A DNA stretch of 64,000 nt, taken from Bacillota bacterium. GTDB lineage: Bacteria; Bacillota; Clostridia; Lachnospirales; Lachnospiraceae. Location of the stretch: NCBI GenBank assembly GCA_023392615.1, contig JAEVYT010000021.1:186001-250000 (forward strand). Direction: 5' to 3'. Of the stretch, positions 9,011 to 17,988 are shown one piece after another. Position 1 is the stretch's first letter. Each line of letters begins with the position of its first letter. The position numbers and the translations under genes were made by a program. The notes under the pieces were generated by a model. It did not search any database, was not told the origin of the DNA, and saw only the letters and a list, made by a program, of their open reading frames with translations.

Positions 9011-9820
9011 TTAATTCCAGTTCAGAATTAGGCCCACACCAACCTCTTTGACAGGGATGTATTTGTTTATCTCGCATTTTACGTCAAAAGAGGTGCAGTG
9101 ACAGGGGTATAACTCTCGCACGTTATTGTTTTGTAAGTAATTAATTGTATTATGAACTTGATCATTGACATCAAACAGATGAAAACCACCGATTATGCCT
9201 AATATGTTATCAGTGTTGCATACCTGCTTCGCATATTCGATGATATTGCAGATTCCGCTATGGGAACAACCGGTTATTATGTAGATACCCAGCTCTCCCT
9301 GATATACAAGTGCACTATCCTCTAAAACATAATCATCGACATAACGATTTTCTTCTAGTCGTTTGCCAATCGCTTTTCTGGCTTCAAAAGAGTTTGACGC
9401 AGGGATTTCTCCGAGAAATATCAGATGCTTTGTAACTCTTTGAGGGTGCTTTGAAAGTAATAATTTACATTTTGTATTTAATTGGTGTTTGGAGATAGGG
9501 GAGCCGATCCTTATATCTTCAAGCACCTTTTCATTTAAAGCATCAGGATGAGCAATCACGGATATCCTATTGTTGTGAAATTGTTCTAAATAGTAAGGTA
9601 AGCCTCCGGTATGATCGTCATGTCCATGAGATAAGGTGATATAATTTATATGATCCAGGGGTAAATTAAGTGCCTTAGCATTTTTGATAAATAAATCAGA
9701 ATAACCAACATCAAATAGTATTCGTGTTTCTTCATCCTCTATATGAAAAGAAACAGCAGGTTCGCCATAATAGTAATGATCAATAAAGGTGTAGTTATCC
9801 ACTAAAACGTTAAGTTTCAT
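9011..9820 (-). CDS. MBL-fold metallohydrolase
   Basis: 269 residues when started at the ATG at 9820, which has GAAGGGAG at the right distance; an upstream in-frame ATG at 9859 would add 13 residues without a clear site. The metallo-beta-lactamase motif THxHxDH appears as LSHGHDDHTGG, followed by later metal-binding positions (TGCSHSG, IGGFHL, PCHC). It resembles the group that includes RFA-P synthase-like phosphodiester or thioester hydrolases. Substrate unknown. It is convergent with the ABC permease gene (2-nt gap). Confidence 0.75.
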   Translation of the reverse strand: MKLNVLVDNYTFIDHYYYGEPAVSFHIEDEETRILFDVGYSDLFIKNAKALNLPLDHINYITLSHGHDDHTGGLPYYLEQFHNNRISVIAHPDALNEKVLEDIRIGSPISKHQLNTKCKLLLSKHPQRVTKHLIFLGEIPASNSFEARKAIGKRLEENRYVDDYVLEDSALVYQGELGIYIITGCSHSGICNIIEYAKQVCNTDNILGIIGGFHLFDVNDQVHNTINYLQNNNVRELYPCHCTSFDVKCEINKYIPVKEVGVGLILNWN

Positions 9821-10022
9821 CTTGTTGCTCCCTTCTATATCTGTAACATAATTATACATTAATTGTTTCGAATTACTAGAGTATGTTATAATTCGTTGTG
9901 AACGAGTATTTAATATATGGGTTTAAGCAGATACTGGATTGACAATAATTACTGCTTATAGATGGGTAGCTGTATATTAGTCTTTCTAATAAATTGCATA
10001 AGAAATTATCTGACAAAAGATA

Positions 10023-10051
10023 ACGACAAAGTTTGAGTAGTATGCTAAAAT
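10023..10051 (+). promoter_or_regulatory. Promoter for purMN
   Basis: ACGACA (10023-10028), a 17-nt spacer and an extended -10, TGCTAAAAT, with TAAAAT at 10046-10051. This predicts a leader of about 60 nt. Upstream (9911-9979) is an unexplained stem-loop with TAATATA/TATATTA and AAGCAG/CTGCTT arms; it lies before this promoter and lacks the purine-riboswitch core. Confidence 0.5.
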
Positions 10052-10116
10052 GTGAGCAGAGTGGTAAGTAAAAACACAGCAGAGGAGCTGTCATATCTAA
10101 ACAGGAGGTATTTTGA

Positions 10117-11142
10117 ATGGACTATAAAAACGCGGGAGTAGATATTGAAGCAGGATATAAAGCGGTCGATCTGATGAAGGAACATATTAAGGGAACCATG
10201 CGTAAAGAGGTTTTAGGCGGAATTGGTGGTTTTTCGGGAGCATTTTCATTAGAGAGCTTTAAGAATATGGAACAGCCTACTTTAGTATCCGGCACAGACG
10301 GTGTAGGTACGAAGTTAAAAATAGCTTTCATTTTAGATAAACATGATACAATCGGTATCGACTGTGTTGCGATGTGTGTAAATGATATCGCATGTGCAGG
10401 TGGTGAGCCGTTATTTTTCTTAGATTATATCGCTTGCGGTAAAAATGAACCGGAGAAGATTGCTACAATCGTAAAGGGTGTAGCTGACGGTTGTAAACAA
10501 GCGGGAGCAGCTTTGATTGGCGGAGAGACAGCAGAGATGCCGGGATTTTATCCTGTGGATGAATATGATCTTGCGGGGTTTGCTGTTGGTATCGTAGATC
10601 AGAAGAAACTGATTACCGGTGCAACATTGAAGGCAGGAGATACATTAATCGGTATCGCGTCTTCTGGTATTCACAGTAACGGATATTCTTTGGTTCGTAA
10701 GGTGTTCCGTATGCAGAGAGATTCTTTGGATTCATATTATGAAGCATTGGGTACAACGTTAGGTGAGACTTTGTTAACACCTACAAAAATTTATGTAAAT
10801 GCATTAAAATCTCTAAAAAATGGTGGGATTACGATAAAGGCATGTAGCCATATAACAGGTGGCGGTTTCTATGAAAATATTCCGAGAATGCTTCCGGAAG
10901 GCGTGCATGCAATGGTGAAGCAAAACAGCTATGATGTTCCTCCGATCTTTGGTATGCTTCAAAAAGATGGTGATATCTCAGAGCAGATTATGTACAATAC
11001 CTATAATATGGGTCTTGGTATGATTATTGCTGTGGATAGTAAAGATGCAGATAGCGCTGTGAAATTAATTGAAGCATCCGGTGAGAAAGCTTTTATTGTT
11101 GGTGAGGCAGTAGCGGGAGCGAAGGGAGTAACCTTATGTTAA
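10117..11142 (+). CDS. purM: Phosphoribosylformylglycinamidine cyclo-ligase
   Basis: 341 residues, the normal length for PurM (AIR synthetase). It converts FGAM to aminoimidazole ribonucleotide with ATP, step 5 of purine synthesis. Typical motifs are the N-terminal DYKNAGVDIEAG, the glycine-rich GGIGGFSGAF, the SGTDGVGTKLKIA segment, and GGETAEMPGFY. AGGAGG lies 9 nt before the ATG. It overlaps purN by 7 nt, so the two are translationally coupled. Confidence 0.97.
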   Translation: MDYKNAGVDIEAGYKAVDLMKEHIKGTMRKEVLGGIGGFSGAFSLESFKNMEQPTLVSGTDGVGTKLKIAFILDKHDTIGIDCVAMCVNDIACAGGEPLFFLDYIACGKNEPEKIATIVKGVADGCKQAGAALIGGETAEMPGFYPVDEYDLAGFAVGIVDQKKLITGATLKAGDTLIGIASSGIHSNGYSLVRKVFRMQRDSLDSYYEALGTTLGETLLTPTKIYVNALKSLKNGGITIKACSHITGGGFYENIPRMLPEGVHAMVKQNSYDVPPIFGMLQKDGDISEQIMYNTYNMGLGMIIAVDSKDADSAVKLIEASGEKAFIVGEAVAGAKGVTLC

Positions 11143-11762
11143 AACTGGCTGTCATGGTGTCAGGTGGTGGAACTAATCTACAAGCCTTGATTGATCAGAT
11201 AGAACAGAATAACCTACCCGATGTGAAGATAGAGGTTGTAATCAGTAACAACAAGAATGCCTATGCACTAGAGAGAGCAAAAAAGCATGGCATTCCTGCA
11301 GAGACAATCTCTAAGAAAGATTATGCTTCTTTCGATATGTTTTCTGATGCGTTATGTGCATTGTTAGCAAATTATGAGGTGGATTTAATCGTACTGGCAG
11401 GATGCTTAATGATCATTCCAGAAGATGTTGTTAGGAAATATCGAAACCGAATTATCAACATTCATCCATCCTTAATTCCGTCTTTTTGCGGAGATGGATA
11501 TTATGGGCTTAAGGTTCATGAAGCAGCTTTGGAACGTGGTGTGAAGGTTACAGGTGCTACGGTACATTTTGTAGATGAAGGGACGGATACCGGACCTATC
11601 ATATTACAAAAAGCTGTTATGGTGGAAAGTGGAGATACAGCTGAGATTTTACAAAGAAGAGTGATGGAACAGGCGGAGTGGGAGATCCTTCCGGAAGCAG
11701 TTCGTCTCATTTCAGAGAATAAATTAGTGGTGGAACATAATCACGTAACAATACTTCAATAA
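11136..11762 (+). CDS. purN: Phosphoribosylglycinamide formyltransferase
   Basis: 208 residues, a 10-formyl-THF-dependent GAR transformylase (purine step 3). The N-terminal VSGGGTNLQALID loop binds phosphate. The catalytic set is visible as Asn and His in the INIHPSLIPSF motif and Asp in HFVDEGTDTGPI. It overlaps the end of purM by 7 nt. A terminator-like hairpin follows before purD, suggesting attenuation between purMN and purD. purH, often found between purN and purD in Firmicutes, is not here. Confidence 0.96.
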   Translation: MLKLAVMVSGGGTNLQALIDQIEQNNLPDVKIEVVISNNKNAYALERAKKHGIPAETISKKDYASFDMFSDALCALLANYEVDLIVLAGCLMIIPEDVVRKYRNRIINIHPSLIPSFCGDGYYGLKVHEAALERGVKVTGATVHFVDEGTDTGPIILQKAVMVESGDTAEILQRRVMEQAEWEILPEAVRLISENKLVVEHNHVTILQ

Positions 11763-11770
11763 TAAAAGTA

Positions 11771-11812
11771 AAAACAGACAGCTGATTTTTTCAATTTGCT
11801 ATCTGTTTTTTC
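11771..11812 (+). terminator. Intrinsic terminator or attenuator between purN and purD
   Basis: AAAACAGACAGC (11771-11782) pairs with GCTATCTGTTTT (11798-11809) with one mismatch, followed by more Ts. It lies 8 nt after purN and 40 nt before purD, so it may reduce read-through to purD. Confidence 0.65.
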
Positions 11813-11851
11813 ACATGAACGTGAATAAATGAAGAGTAACGGAGGGTTCTT

Positions 11852-13129
11852 ATGAAGGTTTTAGTTATCGGCGGTGGCGGAAGAGAGCATGCAATAGCGA
11901 AAAAAGTATCACAGAGTAAAAAGGTTAGCAAATTATATTGTGCACCTGGTAATGCAGGGATTGAGGAATGTGCACAATGCGTAGATATCCCAGTAAGCAA
12001 TTTTAACGGACTTGCAGAGTTTGCGGAGAAAGAAGGAATTGATCTTACAATTGTAGGACCTGATGATCCGTTAGTTGGTGGAGTTGTGGATGTATTTGAG
12101 GACAAGGGTCTTAGAGTATTTGGACCTCGTAAGAACGCGGCGATTATTGAAGGCTCAAAAGCATTTTCCAAGGATTTAATGAAAAAATACAACATCCCGT
12201 CAGCAGCTTATGAAACCTTTGATTCCTCTGATAAGGCAATTGAATATTTAAAATCAAGTAAATATCCTATTGTACTAAAAGCGGACGGACTGGCGTTAGG
12301 AAAAGGTGTTTTAATATGCGATAGCTTTACCCAGGCTGTCAATGGAGTGAAGCAGATTATGGAAGACAAGCAGTTTGGTGATGCCGGGGATCGTCTCGTA
12401 GTAGAGGAATTCATGACTGGACGTGAAGTTTCCGTATTGGCTTTCTGTGATGGTACAAGAATTCTGCCAATGACCAGTGCTCAAGATCACAAGCGTGCGA
12501 AGGATAATGATCAGGGATTAAATACCGGTGGAATGGGAACTTTTTCACCCAGTCCTTTTTATACGGATGAAGTGGATGATTTCTGTAAAAAGTATATCTA
12601 TCAACCTACGATGGATGCAATGAAGGCAGAAGGCAGAGATTTTATCGGGATTCTGTTTGTTGGTTTAATGTTAACACAGGAAGGACCAAAGGTATTAGAA
12701 TACAATGCTCGTTTTGGTGATCCCGAAACACAAGTGGTACTTCCGAGAATGAAGAATGATATCGTAGAGGTATTTGAAGCGTGCATTGATGGTAGACTGA
12801 ATGACATTACTCTTGATTTTGACGATAATGCTGCAGTTTGTGTAATACTTGCTTCTGCCGGCTATCCAGAACATTATGAAAAGGGTTATCCGATACAGGG
12901 ACTAGATAGCTTTAAGGATAAGGATGATTACTTCGTTTTCCACGCCGGATCAAAAAGATCCGAGGGCGAGATTGTTACAAATGGTGGACGAGTACTTGGT
13001 GTAACAGCAACCGGAATGAATTTAAAAGAGGCAAGAATGAAAGCTTATGAAGCTACTTTTTGGATTGACTTTGATAATAAATACATGAGAACTGATATCG
13101 GGAAAGCAATTGATGAGGTCGGTAAATAG
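11852..13129 (+). CDS. purD: Phosphoribosylamine-glycine ligase
   Basis: 425 residues, GAR synthetase, which joins phosphoribosylamine and glycine with ATP (purine step 2). It starts with the family hallmark MKVLVIGGGGREHA. The ATP-grasp domain shows VLKADGLALGKGV (about 140-152), LNTGGMGTFSP and the metal-binding EYNARFGDPETQ near residue 287. It is preceded by CGGAGGG. Together with purM and purN it forms a partial purine cluster. Confidence 0.97.
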   Translation: MKVLVIGGGGREHAIAKKVSQSKKVSKLYCAPGNAGIEECAQCVDIPVSNFNGLAEFAEKEGIDLTIVGPDDPLVGGVVDVFEDKGLRVFGPRKNAAIIEGSKAFSKDLMKKYNIPSAAYETFDSSDKAIEYLKSSKYPIVLKADGLALGKGVLICDSFTQAVNGVKQIMEDKQFGDAGDRLVVEEFMTGREVSVLAFCDGTRILPMTSAQDHKRAKDNDQGLNTGGMGTFSPSPFYTDEVDDFCKKYIYQPTMDAMKAEGRDFIGILFVGLMLTQEGPKVLEYNARFGDPETQVVLPRMKNDIVEVFEACIDGRLNDITLDFDDNAAVCVILASAGYPEHYEKGYPIQGLDSFKDKDDYFVFHAGSKRSEGEIVTNGGRVLGVTATGMNLKEARMKAYEATFWIDFDNKYMRTDIGKAIDEVGK

Positions 13130-13337
13130 ATATATCGTACGATTTTTACGTTTACTAATGTGGTGTTTTTAAGTAAAAAAGTTTGGAATTTCTTTTTATT
13201 TATTAAATAATCAGATAGATTGAGAAGTCACTTACAAGATTAGCGATAATTTTTGAAAGTGCCTTCTTAATTTGTTTAAAACACATTCAATTATACTAGA
13301 ATAAGGCATAATATACTGAAATAGTAAGAATGGATTG

Positions 13338-13366
13338 TTGATTTATGACATGTTATGGTTTATAAT
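13338..13366 (+). promoter_or_regulatory. Promoter for the SH3b/glucosaminidase-like surface gene
   Basis: TTGATT (13338-13343), a 17-nt spacer and TATAAT (13361-13366), near consensus. Predicted transcription start is around 13373, giving a long leader of about 145 nt. The upstream part of this 388-nt gap (13222-13270) has a mismatched long hairpin that may end the purD transcript. Confidence 0.65.
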
Positions 13367-13372
13367 ATAATA

Positions 13373-13517
13373 AATGTGAGAAATGACATATATGTGTCAT
13401 GGTAATTTGTATATAAGCAATGAGAAAGGTAGAATCATGGCACGAATAATGATTTTATGGCCTTGATTATTGCTTATTTTGGATTGTATATATTTTACAT
13501 AGGCTTAAGGGGGAAGT
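13373..13517 (+). other. Structured 5-prime leader of the surface-protein gene
   Basis: The leader contains nested complementary arms: TAAGCAAT (13414-13421) with ATTGCTTA (13469-13476) enclosing AATCAT (13433-13438) with ATGATT (13449-13454), plus a short ATGACA/TGTCAT hairpin just upstream. A GGCACG/TGGCC-containing interior loop suggests a folded regulatory RNA. I could not match it to a known riboswitch class; GEMM (c-di-GMP) core elements are not convincing. Confidence 0.4.
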
Positions 13518-16202
13518 ATGAGACGAAAGAATTTAAAAAAATATATTGTTTTTTTAATTATAACGGCACTGATAATTCAGAGTTTTGTATATCAAAAGCC
13601 AGAGAGTGCATCCGCTACTTCCACAGGTAAGGTTACGGTTCAATCATTAAATGTACGAACCGGTCCTTCATCTTCAAAAAATCAATTGAAATCAGACGGT
13701 AAGTTTGTGAATTTAACAAAAGGGCAGAAAGTTACTATTATTAGTACGAGTGGTTCGTTTTATTATGTTTCATTCGTGTTTAGCGGTAAAACATTAAAAG
13801 GCTATGTACATAAAGGGTATATCTCATTATCACAAACACCAACCAAGACGCCTACTAAAAAGCCAACACCAACACCTATAAAGAAACCAACACCTACACC
13901 CGTAAATTTCGTGAATAAGGGGTTGGATGTGAAGGCTTCGGTGGCGACATCTAGACTTTATATGAGGAGTGGCCCAAGCACGAAGTATAATAAAGTCGGT
14001 GAGTTAAAAAATAAAGAAACAATAACTGTTCAGGGTGACACAACTACGAATAATGAAAAATGGTACGGTATTTCTGTTAAGAAGAATAATAAAACTTTGA
14101 ATGGTTTTGTGATTGGAGAATATATAAAATTAACCTATAACAAAGCAATTAACGCTCAGACACTGTCAAATTCAGTATCTGTATACACGAAAGCCGGATC
14201 GACTAGTAGTTATTTAAAGAATAAAAAAGGGACTAAGGTAACATTAAGCAAAGGTAAAACTATATCAGTTAAAAACGAAACAACAGTTAAGGGAGTCAAA
14301 TGGTTTCAAGTTTCCTTTAGCGTGAATGGTGAAACGTTTACTGGATATGTGGATGCGAATAAAGCGATACTGAAATCAATCGCTTCTACTCCGACACCGA
14401 CAAAGAAGCCAACACCAACACCAACACCAACAAAGAAGCCAACACCAATACCAACAGCGAAACCTACACCAGTACCAACAGCGAAACCTACTCCTACAAA
14501 CAGTGGGGGGACGATAAAAATTCCTACAATCGGTACTGCCTTTGATGTTAGTAATTTAAAAATCTTTGATTCGATTACTAACTCAACACAAGGATATATC
14601 TGTAATACAAACTATGTATTTAATGTATTTAATTATAGTTCTTCTAGTAATACACTCAGTTTACTTACTGATAACGGAAAACCCATTCTTTTAAAAAGTG
14701 CTCAGCCAGTAACGGTGACACAATCTGTGATTTTAAACTACATACCGTATTATAAAATTAATTTTACTTACGAAGGAATTCAGAAAACCGGATACGTAAT
14801 GCCTTCTATCGTATATATGCCGTCTAAGAACCCACCCGTTCCTACCCCGACGAATGCAGCATCGGTAACACCAACCAAGCAACCTAGTGTATCACCAACT
14901 CCGGGGGGACTAAACAATACGGACTTCGAGAAGGCTATGTCACAGGAAGGATTTCCAGAAAGCTATAAGGTATATTTAAGAATGCTACACAACCAATATC
15001 CTCAGTGGGTATTTAAGGCGTATCATACCGGATTAGATTGGAATAAGGTGATTACCGCAGAAAATAAAGTGGGCTTGAATTTGATACCGAATTATAAAGG
15101 GATAGAATGGCTTTCCATGGATGGAAGTGCGTATGATTGGAAAACAGATAAATTTACTGTGTATGATGGGACTACATGGGTAACGGCGTCAAAAGAAGGC
15201 CTTGGATATTACATGGATCCACGTAACTTTTTAACGACAAACGGTATTTTCCAATTTGAAATGCTACGATATCAAAGTGCATACCAAAATATAAATGGTG
15301 TAAATAATATACTCAACAAAACAGTGTTCGATGGAAGCTATAACTTTACAAATAATTATGGTATTAAGAAAACTTATAGCTACGCGAATACATTTATGGA
15401 AGCAGCTCTGTTTTCCGGAGTAAGCCCATATCATTTGGCCTCTAGGTCAAAGCAGGAAGTATTAGGAAGTGCGTCCTCCTTTAGTGGAAGTGCATCAGGT
15501 AAATATCCAGATTACGAGGGATACTTCAACTTTTATAATATCGGTGCTTCAAACAGCGCAGGAGGTGGTGCTATTGCAAAAGGTCTTTCTTATGCAAAGA
15601 ACGGAACCACCAGTTCGGTAAATAACGCACAATATATGTTACCCTGGAACAACCAATATAAAGCAATTGCAGGCGGTGCTTTTTGGATTGGCAGTCGTTA
15701 CATCAATAGAGGACAAGATACCGTATATCTACAGAAGTTTAATGTAACAGATATATCAACTTATAGTCATCAATATATGGGTAACGTGGAGGCACCTTAT
15801 GCAGAAGCAAAAAAAGTTAAGATAGCCTATGACAGTGTATTAAATACTCCAATTGTATTCTCTATTCCGGTGTATTTGAACATGCCAACAAAACCAGTAC
15901 CAACACCTGCACCTAAGCTTAATCCGAATAACTGGATTAAGAGCCTTAATGTAAAGGATTTAAATGGTACAATAATAAAATTAACACCAACCTTTAGCCA
16001 AACAGTGAAAAATTACGATTTAGAGGTTGATAATAAGGTGGACAAGATCACTGTAGCTGCGGCAGCAGTAAGTACTAAGGCGAAGGTATCCGGTACAGGA
16101 ACAATTCAGTTGCAGGTGGGTACCAACAAAGTTACTGTAAAAATCACTGCAGAGAACGGCGCAGTAGAGACTTATACATTAACTGTTGTAAGAAAAAAAT
16201 AG
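13518..16202 (+). CDS. Secreted SH3b / glucosaminidase-like cell-wall protein with cadherin-like C terminus
   Basis: 894 residues with a signal sequence (basic start, hydrophobic 10-26). Four bacterial SH3-like repeats follow (about 35-105, 137-215, 216-288 and 345-435), joined by Thr-Pro-Lys linkers at about 108-132, 291-330 and 438-465. Residues about 470-795 form a clostridial glucosaminidase-like domain with YYMDPRNFL, GYFNFYNIGA, PWNNQYKAIAGGA and GQDTVYLQKFN. The last 90 residues are a cadherin-like beta-sandwich. It probably cleaves or remodels peptidoglycan outside the cell; substrate bond inferred. The TPTP linkers resemble those of clostridial secreted enzymes. GGGGG lies 5 nt before the ATG. 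Confidence 0.8.
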   Translation: MRRKNLKKYIVFLIITALIIQSFVYQKPESASATSTGKVTVQSLNVRTGPSSSKNQLKSDGKFVNLTKGQKVTIISTSGSFYYVSFVFSGKTLKGYVHKGYISLSQTPTKTPTKKPTPTPIKKPTPTPVNFVNKGLDVKASVATSRLYMRSGPSTKYNKVGELKNKETITVQGDTTTNNEKWYGISVKKNNKTLNGFVIGEYIKLTYNKAINAQTLSNSVSVYTKAGSTSSYLKNKKGTKVTLSKGKTISVKNETTVKGVKWFQVSFSVNGETFTGYVDANKAILKSIASTPTPTKKPTPTPTPTKKPTPIPTAKPTPVPTAKPTPTNSGGTIKIPTIGTAFDVSNLKIFDSITNSTQGYICNTNYVFNVFNYSSSSNTLSLLTDNGKPILLKSAQPVTVTQSVILNYIPYYKINFTYEGIQKTGYVMPSIVYMPSKNPPVPTPTNAASVTPTKQPSVSPTPGGLNNTDFEKAMSQEGFPESYKVYLRMLHNQYPQWVFKAYHTGLDWNKVITAENKVGLNLIPNYKGIEWLSMDGSAYDWKTDKFTVYDGTTWVTASKEGLGYYMDPRNFLTTNGIFQFEMLRYQSAYQNINGVNNILNKTVFDGSYNFTNNYGIKKTYSYANTFMEAALFSGVSPYHLASRSKQEVLGSASSFSGSASGKYPDYEGYFNFYNIGASNSAGGGAIAKGLSYAKNGTTSSVNNAQYMLPWNNQYKAIAGGAFWIGSRYINRGQDTVYLQKFNVTDISTYSHQYMGNVEAPYAEAKKVKIAYDSVLNTPIVFSIPVYLNMPTKPVPTPAPKLNPNNWIKSLNVKDLNGTIIKLTPTFSQTVKNYDLEVDNKVDKITVAAAAVSTKAKVSGTGTIQLQVGTNKVTVKITAENGAVETYTLTVVRKK
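14388..14500 (+). repeat. Low-complexity Thr-Pro-Lys coding repeat
   Basis: Tandem degenerate units of CCAACACCAACA/AAGAAGCCA type encode the TPTPTKKPTP and PTAKPTP linker of the surface protein. Shorter versions occur at about 13840-13905 and 14845-14905. Such repeats can expand or contract by slippage, changing linker length. Confidence 0.8.
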
Positions 16203-16223
16203 ATATTTAATATGAAAAGAATA

Positions 16224-16252
16224 CCGGCCGAAGGTTTCTACCTATCGGCCGG
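16224..16252 (+). other. GC-rich intergenic hairpin between the two surface-protein genes
   Basis: CCGGCCGA (16224-16231) pairs with TCGGCCGG (16245-16252); with one bulged A the stem extends three more pairs (AGG/CCT) to a 6-nt loop. No U-tract follows, so it is more likely an mRNA-processing or stability element, or a partial terminator, than a strong stop. It stands out in AT-rich surroundings. Confidence 0.5.
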
Positions 16253-16296
16253 ATATTGCATACGGAGGAGAATTCCTTCGACAAAAGGAGGAGAAA

Positions 16297-17517
16297 ATGA
16301 TGAGTAAATTTAAAAAAATTTTAATGTTATTTCTGTTTGTCGGAATCACAGCAAGCTTTATTAATGTAAAACCTTGTTTTGCTGCTAGTGCAAAGGTTGA
16401 GTTAACAAGTAATAATTCAACAGTAACGATAGGTGACACTGTTTATGTTTATATAAATATTAATTCAGAGACTACTTTTACTGATTTTGTAGCAAACTTA
16501 GCATATGATTCAAATGTTTTAGAATATACAGGCGGTGCTCAAAAGATTACTGGTGGAAATGGACTTTTAAAAATCAATGATATTGATGTTATGGAAGGTA
16601 GCACAAAAAGAAAATACGCTATGAAGTTCAAAACACTTAAGGTTGGAAACTGCAAAATGGCACTGGAAGATCCAGTTGTGTATGATGAGAGTGGCAATGA
16701 ATTATCAGTATCCAGTGATGAATTAACATTGAAAGTTAAGGCGAAAAATACTGCATCAACAAATGCAAATTTAAAATCTTTGACCACTAATCCTTCGATA
16801 GAGCCATCTTTTAATAAAAAGACACTTGAATATAATGTCAGTGTTGATAGTTCAACAGATGAGTTGTTTATTGTCGCAGACCCTGAGGATAAAAAGGCCA
16901 CAGTATCCATAACTGGTAATGATTCATTAAAAGAAGGTAAAAATAAAGTTGTTATTAAAGTATTAGCAGAATCAGGAAACGTCATAGAATATACTATAAA
17001 TGTAAATAAAGAAAAAAAGGCAGAGACAACTCCTACGATTACTCCGACACCGGATACAGATACGATTTCTTCTAGCTCAGTAAAAATTGTACAAAATGGT
17101 GCTGATCAATACCTGGTCATAGGAGGAAGTTATAAATTAGTTGATCTGGAGGAAGGGACTGCTATTCCGAAAGGATATGTAAAAACTGAGATAACTATAT
17201 CAGGAGAAACAGTAACAGCATATGTTCCAAACGATAATATGCAGGATGATTTTGCATTATTATATGTGGAAAATTCTGATGGTGAAAAAGGATTTTATCA
17301 ATATGATAAAGTAGAAAAAACAATTCAACGATTTACTGAGAGTTCTGTGGGGAATACTAAATCCGATAATCAAAGTAAAGAGATACAGCAATACAAAAGT
17401 AATCTCTCAAAAGCAGCGATTGCAATAGCGATTCTTAGTGCAGTTGCACTACTGTTGTTATTCACAACTGTGAGAACACTAAAGGTTCTTTCTAAGAAAA
17501 GGAAACGCAGAAGATAG
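16297..17517 (+). CDS. Membrane-anchored cohesin-like / cadherin-like surface protein
   Basis: 406 residues. A signal peptide (residues 1-29, cleavage near CFAAS) is followed by a cohesin-like beta-sandwich (about 31-148: VELTSNNSTVTIGDTV...DFVANLAYDSNVLEY) and a cadherin-like sandwich (about 155-245). A Thr-Pro linker, a mixed region and a C-terminal membrane helix (about 372-393) ending in KKRKRRR complete it. The tail fixes it in the cytoplasmic membrane facing out. It follows the glucosaminidase-like gene and may share its transcript. Docking a partner is a possible role; cohesin-like domains outside cellulosomes often have unknown ligands. AGGAGG is 5 nt before the ATG. Confidence 0.75.
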   Translation: MMSKFKKILMLFLFVGITASFINVKPCFAASAKVELTSNNSTVTIGDTVYVYININSETTFTDFVANLAYDSNVLEYTGGAQKITGGNGLLKINDIDVMEGSTKRKYAMKFKTLKVGNCKMALEDPVVYDESGNELSVSSDELTLKVKAKNTASTNANLKSLTTNPSIEPSFNKKTLEYNVSVDSSTDELFIVADPEDKKATVSITGNDSLKEGKNKVVIKVLAESGNVIEYTINVNKEKKAETTPTITPTPDTDTISSSSVKIVQNGADQYLVIGGSYKLVDLEEGTAIPKGYVKTEITISGETVTAYVPNDNMQDDFALLYVENSDGEKGFYQYDKVEKTIQRFTESSVGNTKSDNQSKEIQQYKSNLSKAAIAIAILSAVALLLLFTTVRTLKVLSKKRKRRR

Positions 17518-17531
17518 TGGCTGTAAAACGC

Positions 17532-17571
17532 TTGACAAATGAAAGTTGTTTGTTATACTGAGTGTATAACA
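17532..17571 (+). promoter_or_regulatory. Promoter with overlapping palindromic operator for the GntR-mcsA-mcsB operon
   Basis: TTGACA (17532-17537), a 16-nt spacer and TATACT (17554-17559). A perfect inverted repeat TGTTATAC (17551-17558), 5 nt, GTATAACA (17564-17571) covers the -10 and start site. This is the position for repression, most likely by the GntR/YtrA-type protein encoded directly downstream. No CtsR-type GGTCAAA repeat is seen. Confidence 0.7.
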
Positions 17572-17608
17572 GATATAACGGTAACTTTAGAATACGAGGT
17601 GTTTCATT

Positions 17609-17983
17609 ATGTATGTACGAATTGATTTTAATAGTGATGAAGCAATTTATATACAGCTAAGAAATCAAATAATATACGGTATCGCTACCGCTCAGCTTCA
17701 GGAAGGGGAAAATCTACCCTCCGTACGAGATCTTGCTGAGGATATTGGTATCAATATGCACACCGTTAATAAAGCATATGCAATATTGAAACAAGAGGGA
17801 TATGTTAAACTGGATCGGAGAAAAGGCGCTGTCATTGCAATTGATATTAATAAGCTAAAAGCAATTGAAGAGATGAGAGATAATTTGCGGGTGATTTTAG
17901 CAAAGGCTATATGTAAAAATATCAGTTGTGAGGAGGCACACGAAATCGTCAACGACATTTTTAGTGAATTTGAAAGGGGGTAA
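17609..17983 (+). CDS. GntR-family (YtrA-type) transcriptional regulator
   Basis: 124 residues. Residues about 10-75 form a GntR winged helix (IYIQLRNQIIYGI...LPSVRDLAEDIGINMHTVNKAYAILKQEGYV), followed by a short helical tail without an effector domain, as in the YtrA subgroup. It is the first gene of the mcsA-mcsB-clpC cluster, a place held by CtsR in Bacillus and many Clostridia. It probably represses its own operon through the palindrome over the -10; effector unknown. The ATG follows CGAGGTG. The stop lies 5 nt before mcsA. Confidence 0.85.
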   Translation: MYVRIDFNSDEAIYIQLRNQIIYGIATAQLQEGENLPSVRDLAEDIGINMHTVNKAYAILKQEGYVKLDRRKGAVIAIDINKLKAIEEMRDNLRVILAKAICKNISCEEAHEIVNDIFSEFERG

Positions 17984-17988
17984 CAATT

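Noticed and set aside
9911..9979. Purine-riboswitch-like fold upstream of purM
   Set aside because: Paired arms exist (TAATATA/TATATTA and AAGCAG/CTGCTT), but the conserved three-way-junction core is missing and the best promoter lies downstream, so it is probably not transcribed with purM.
9876..10094. A 72-codon leftward frame in the purM upstream region
   Set aside because: No ribosome binding site, unusual composition, and overlap with the purM promoter.
13373..13517. c-di-GMP (GEMM) riboswitch in the surface-protein leader
   Set aside because: A few GEMM-like bases appear, but the GAAA tetraloop and receptor elements are not found.
14388..14500. Possible CRISPR-like tandem repeat
   Set aside because: It is an in-frame Thr-Pro-Lys coding repeat with no spacers and no cas genes. 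No CRISPR array was seen anywhere in the window.
16231..16245. GTTTCTACC motif in the hairpin loop, reminiscent of a purine riboswitch
   Set aside because: It sits in the loop of a simple GC-rich stem without the other conserved helices; taken as chance.
17521..17608. CtsR operator upstream of the mcsA operon
   Set aside because: No GGTCAAA-type direct repeat is present; the palindrome found is of a different kind.
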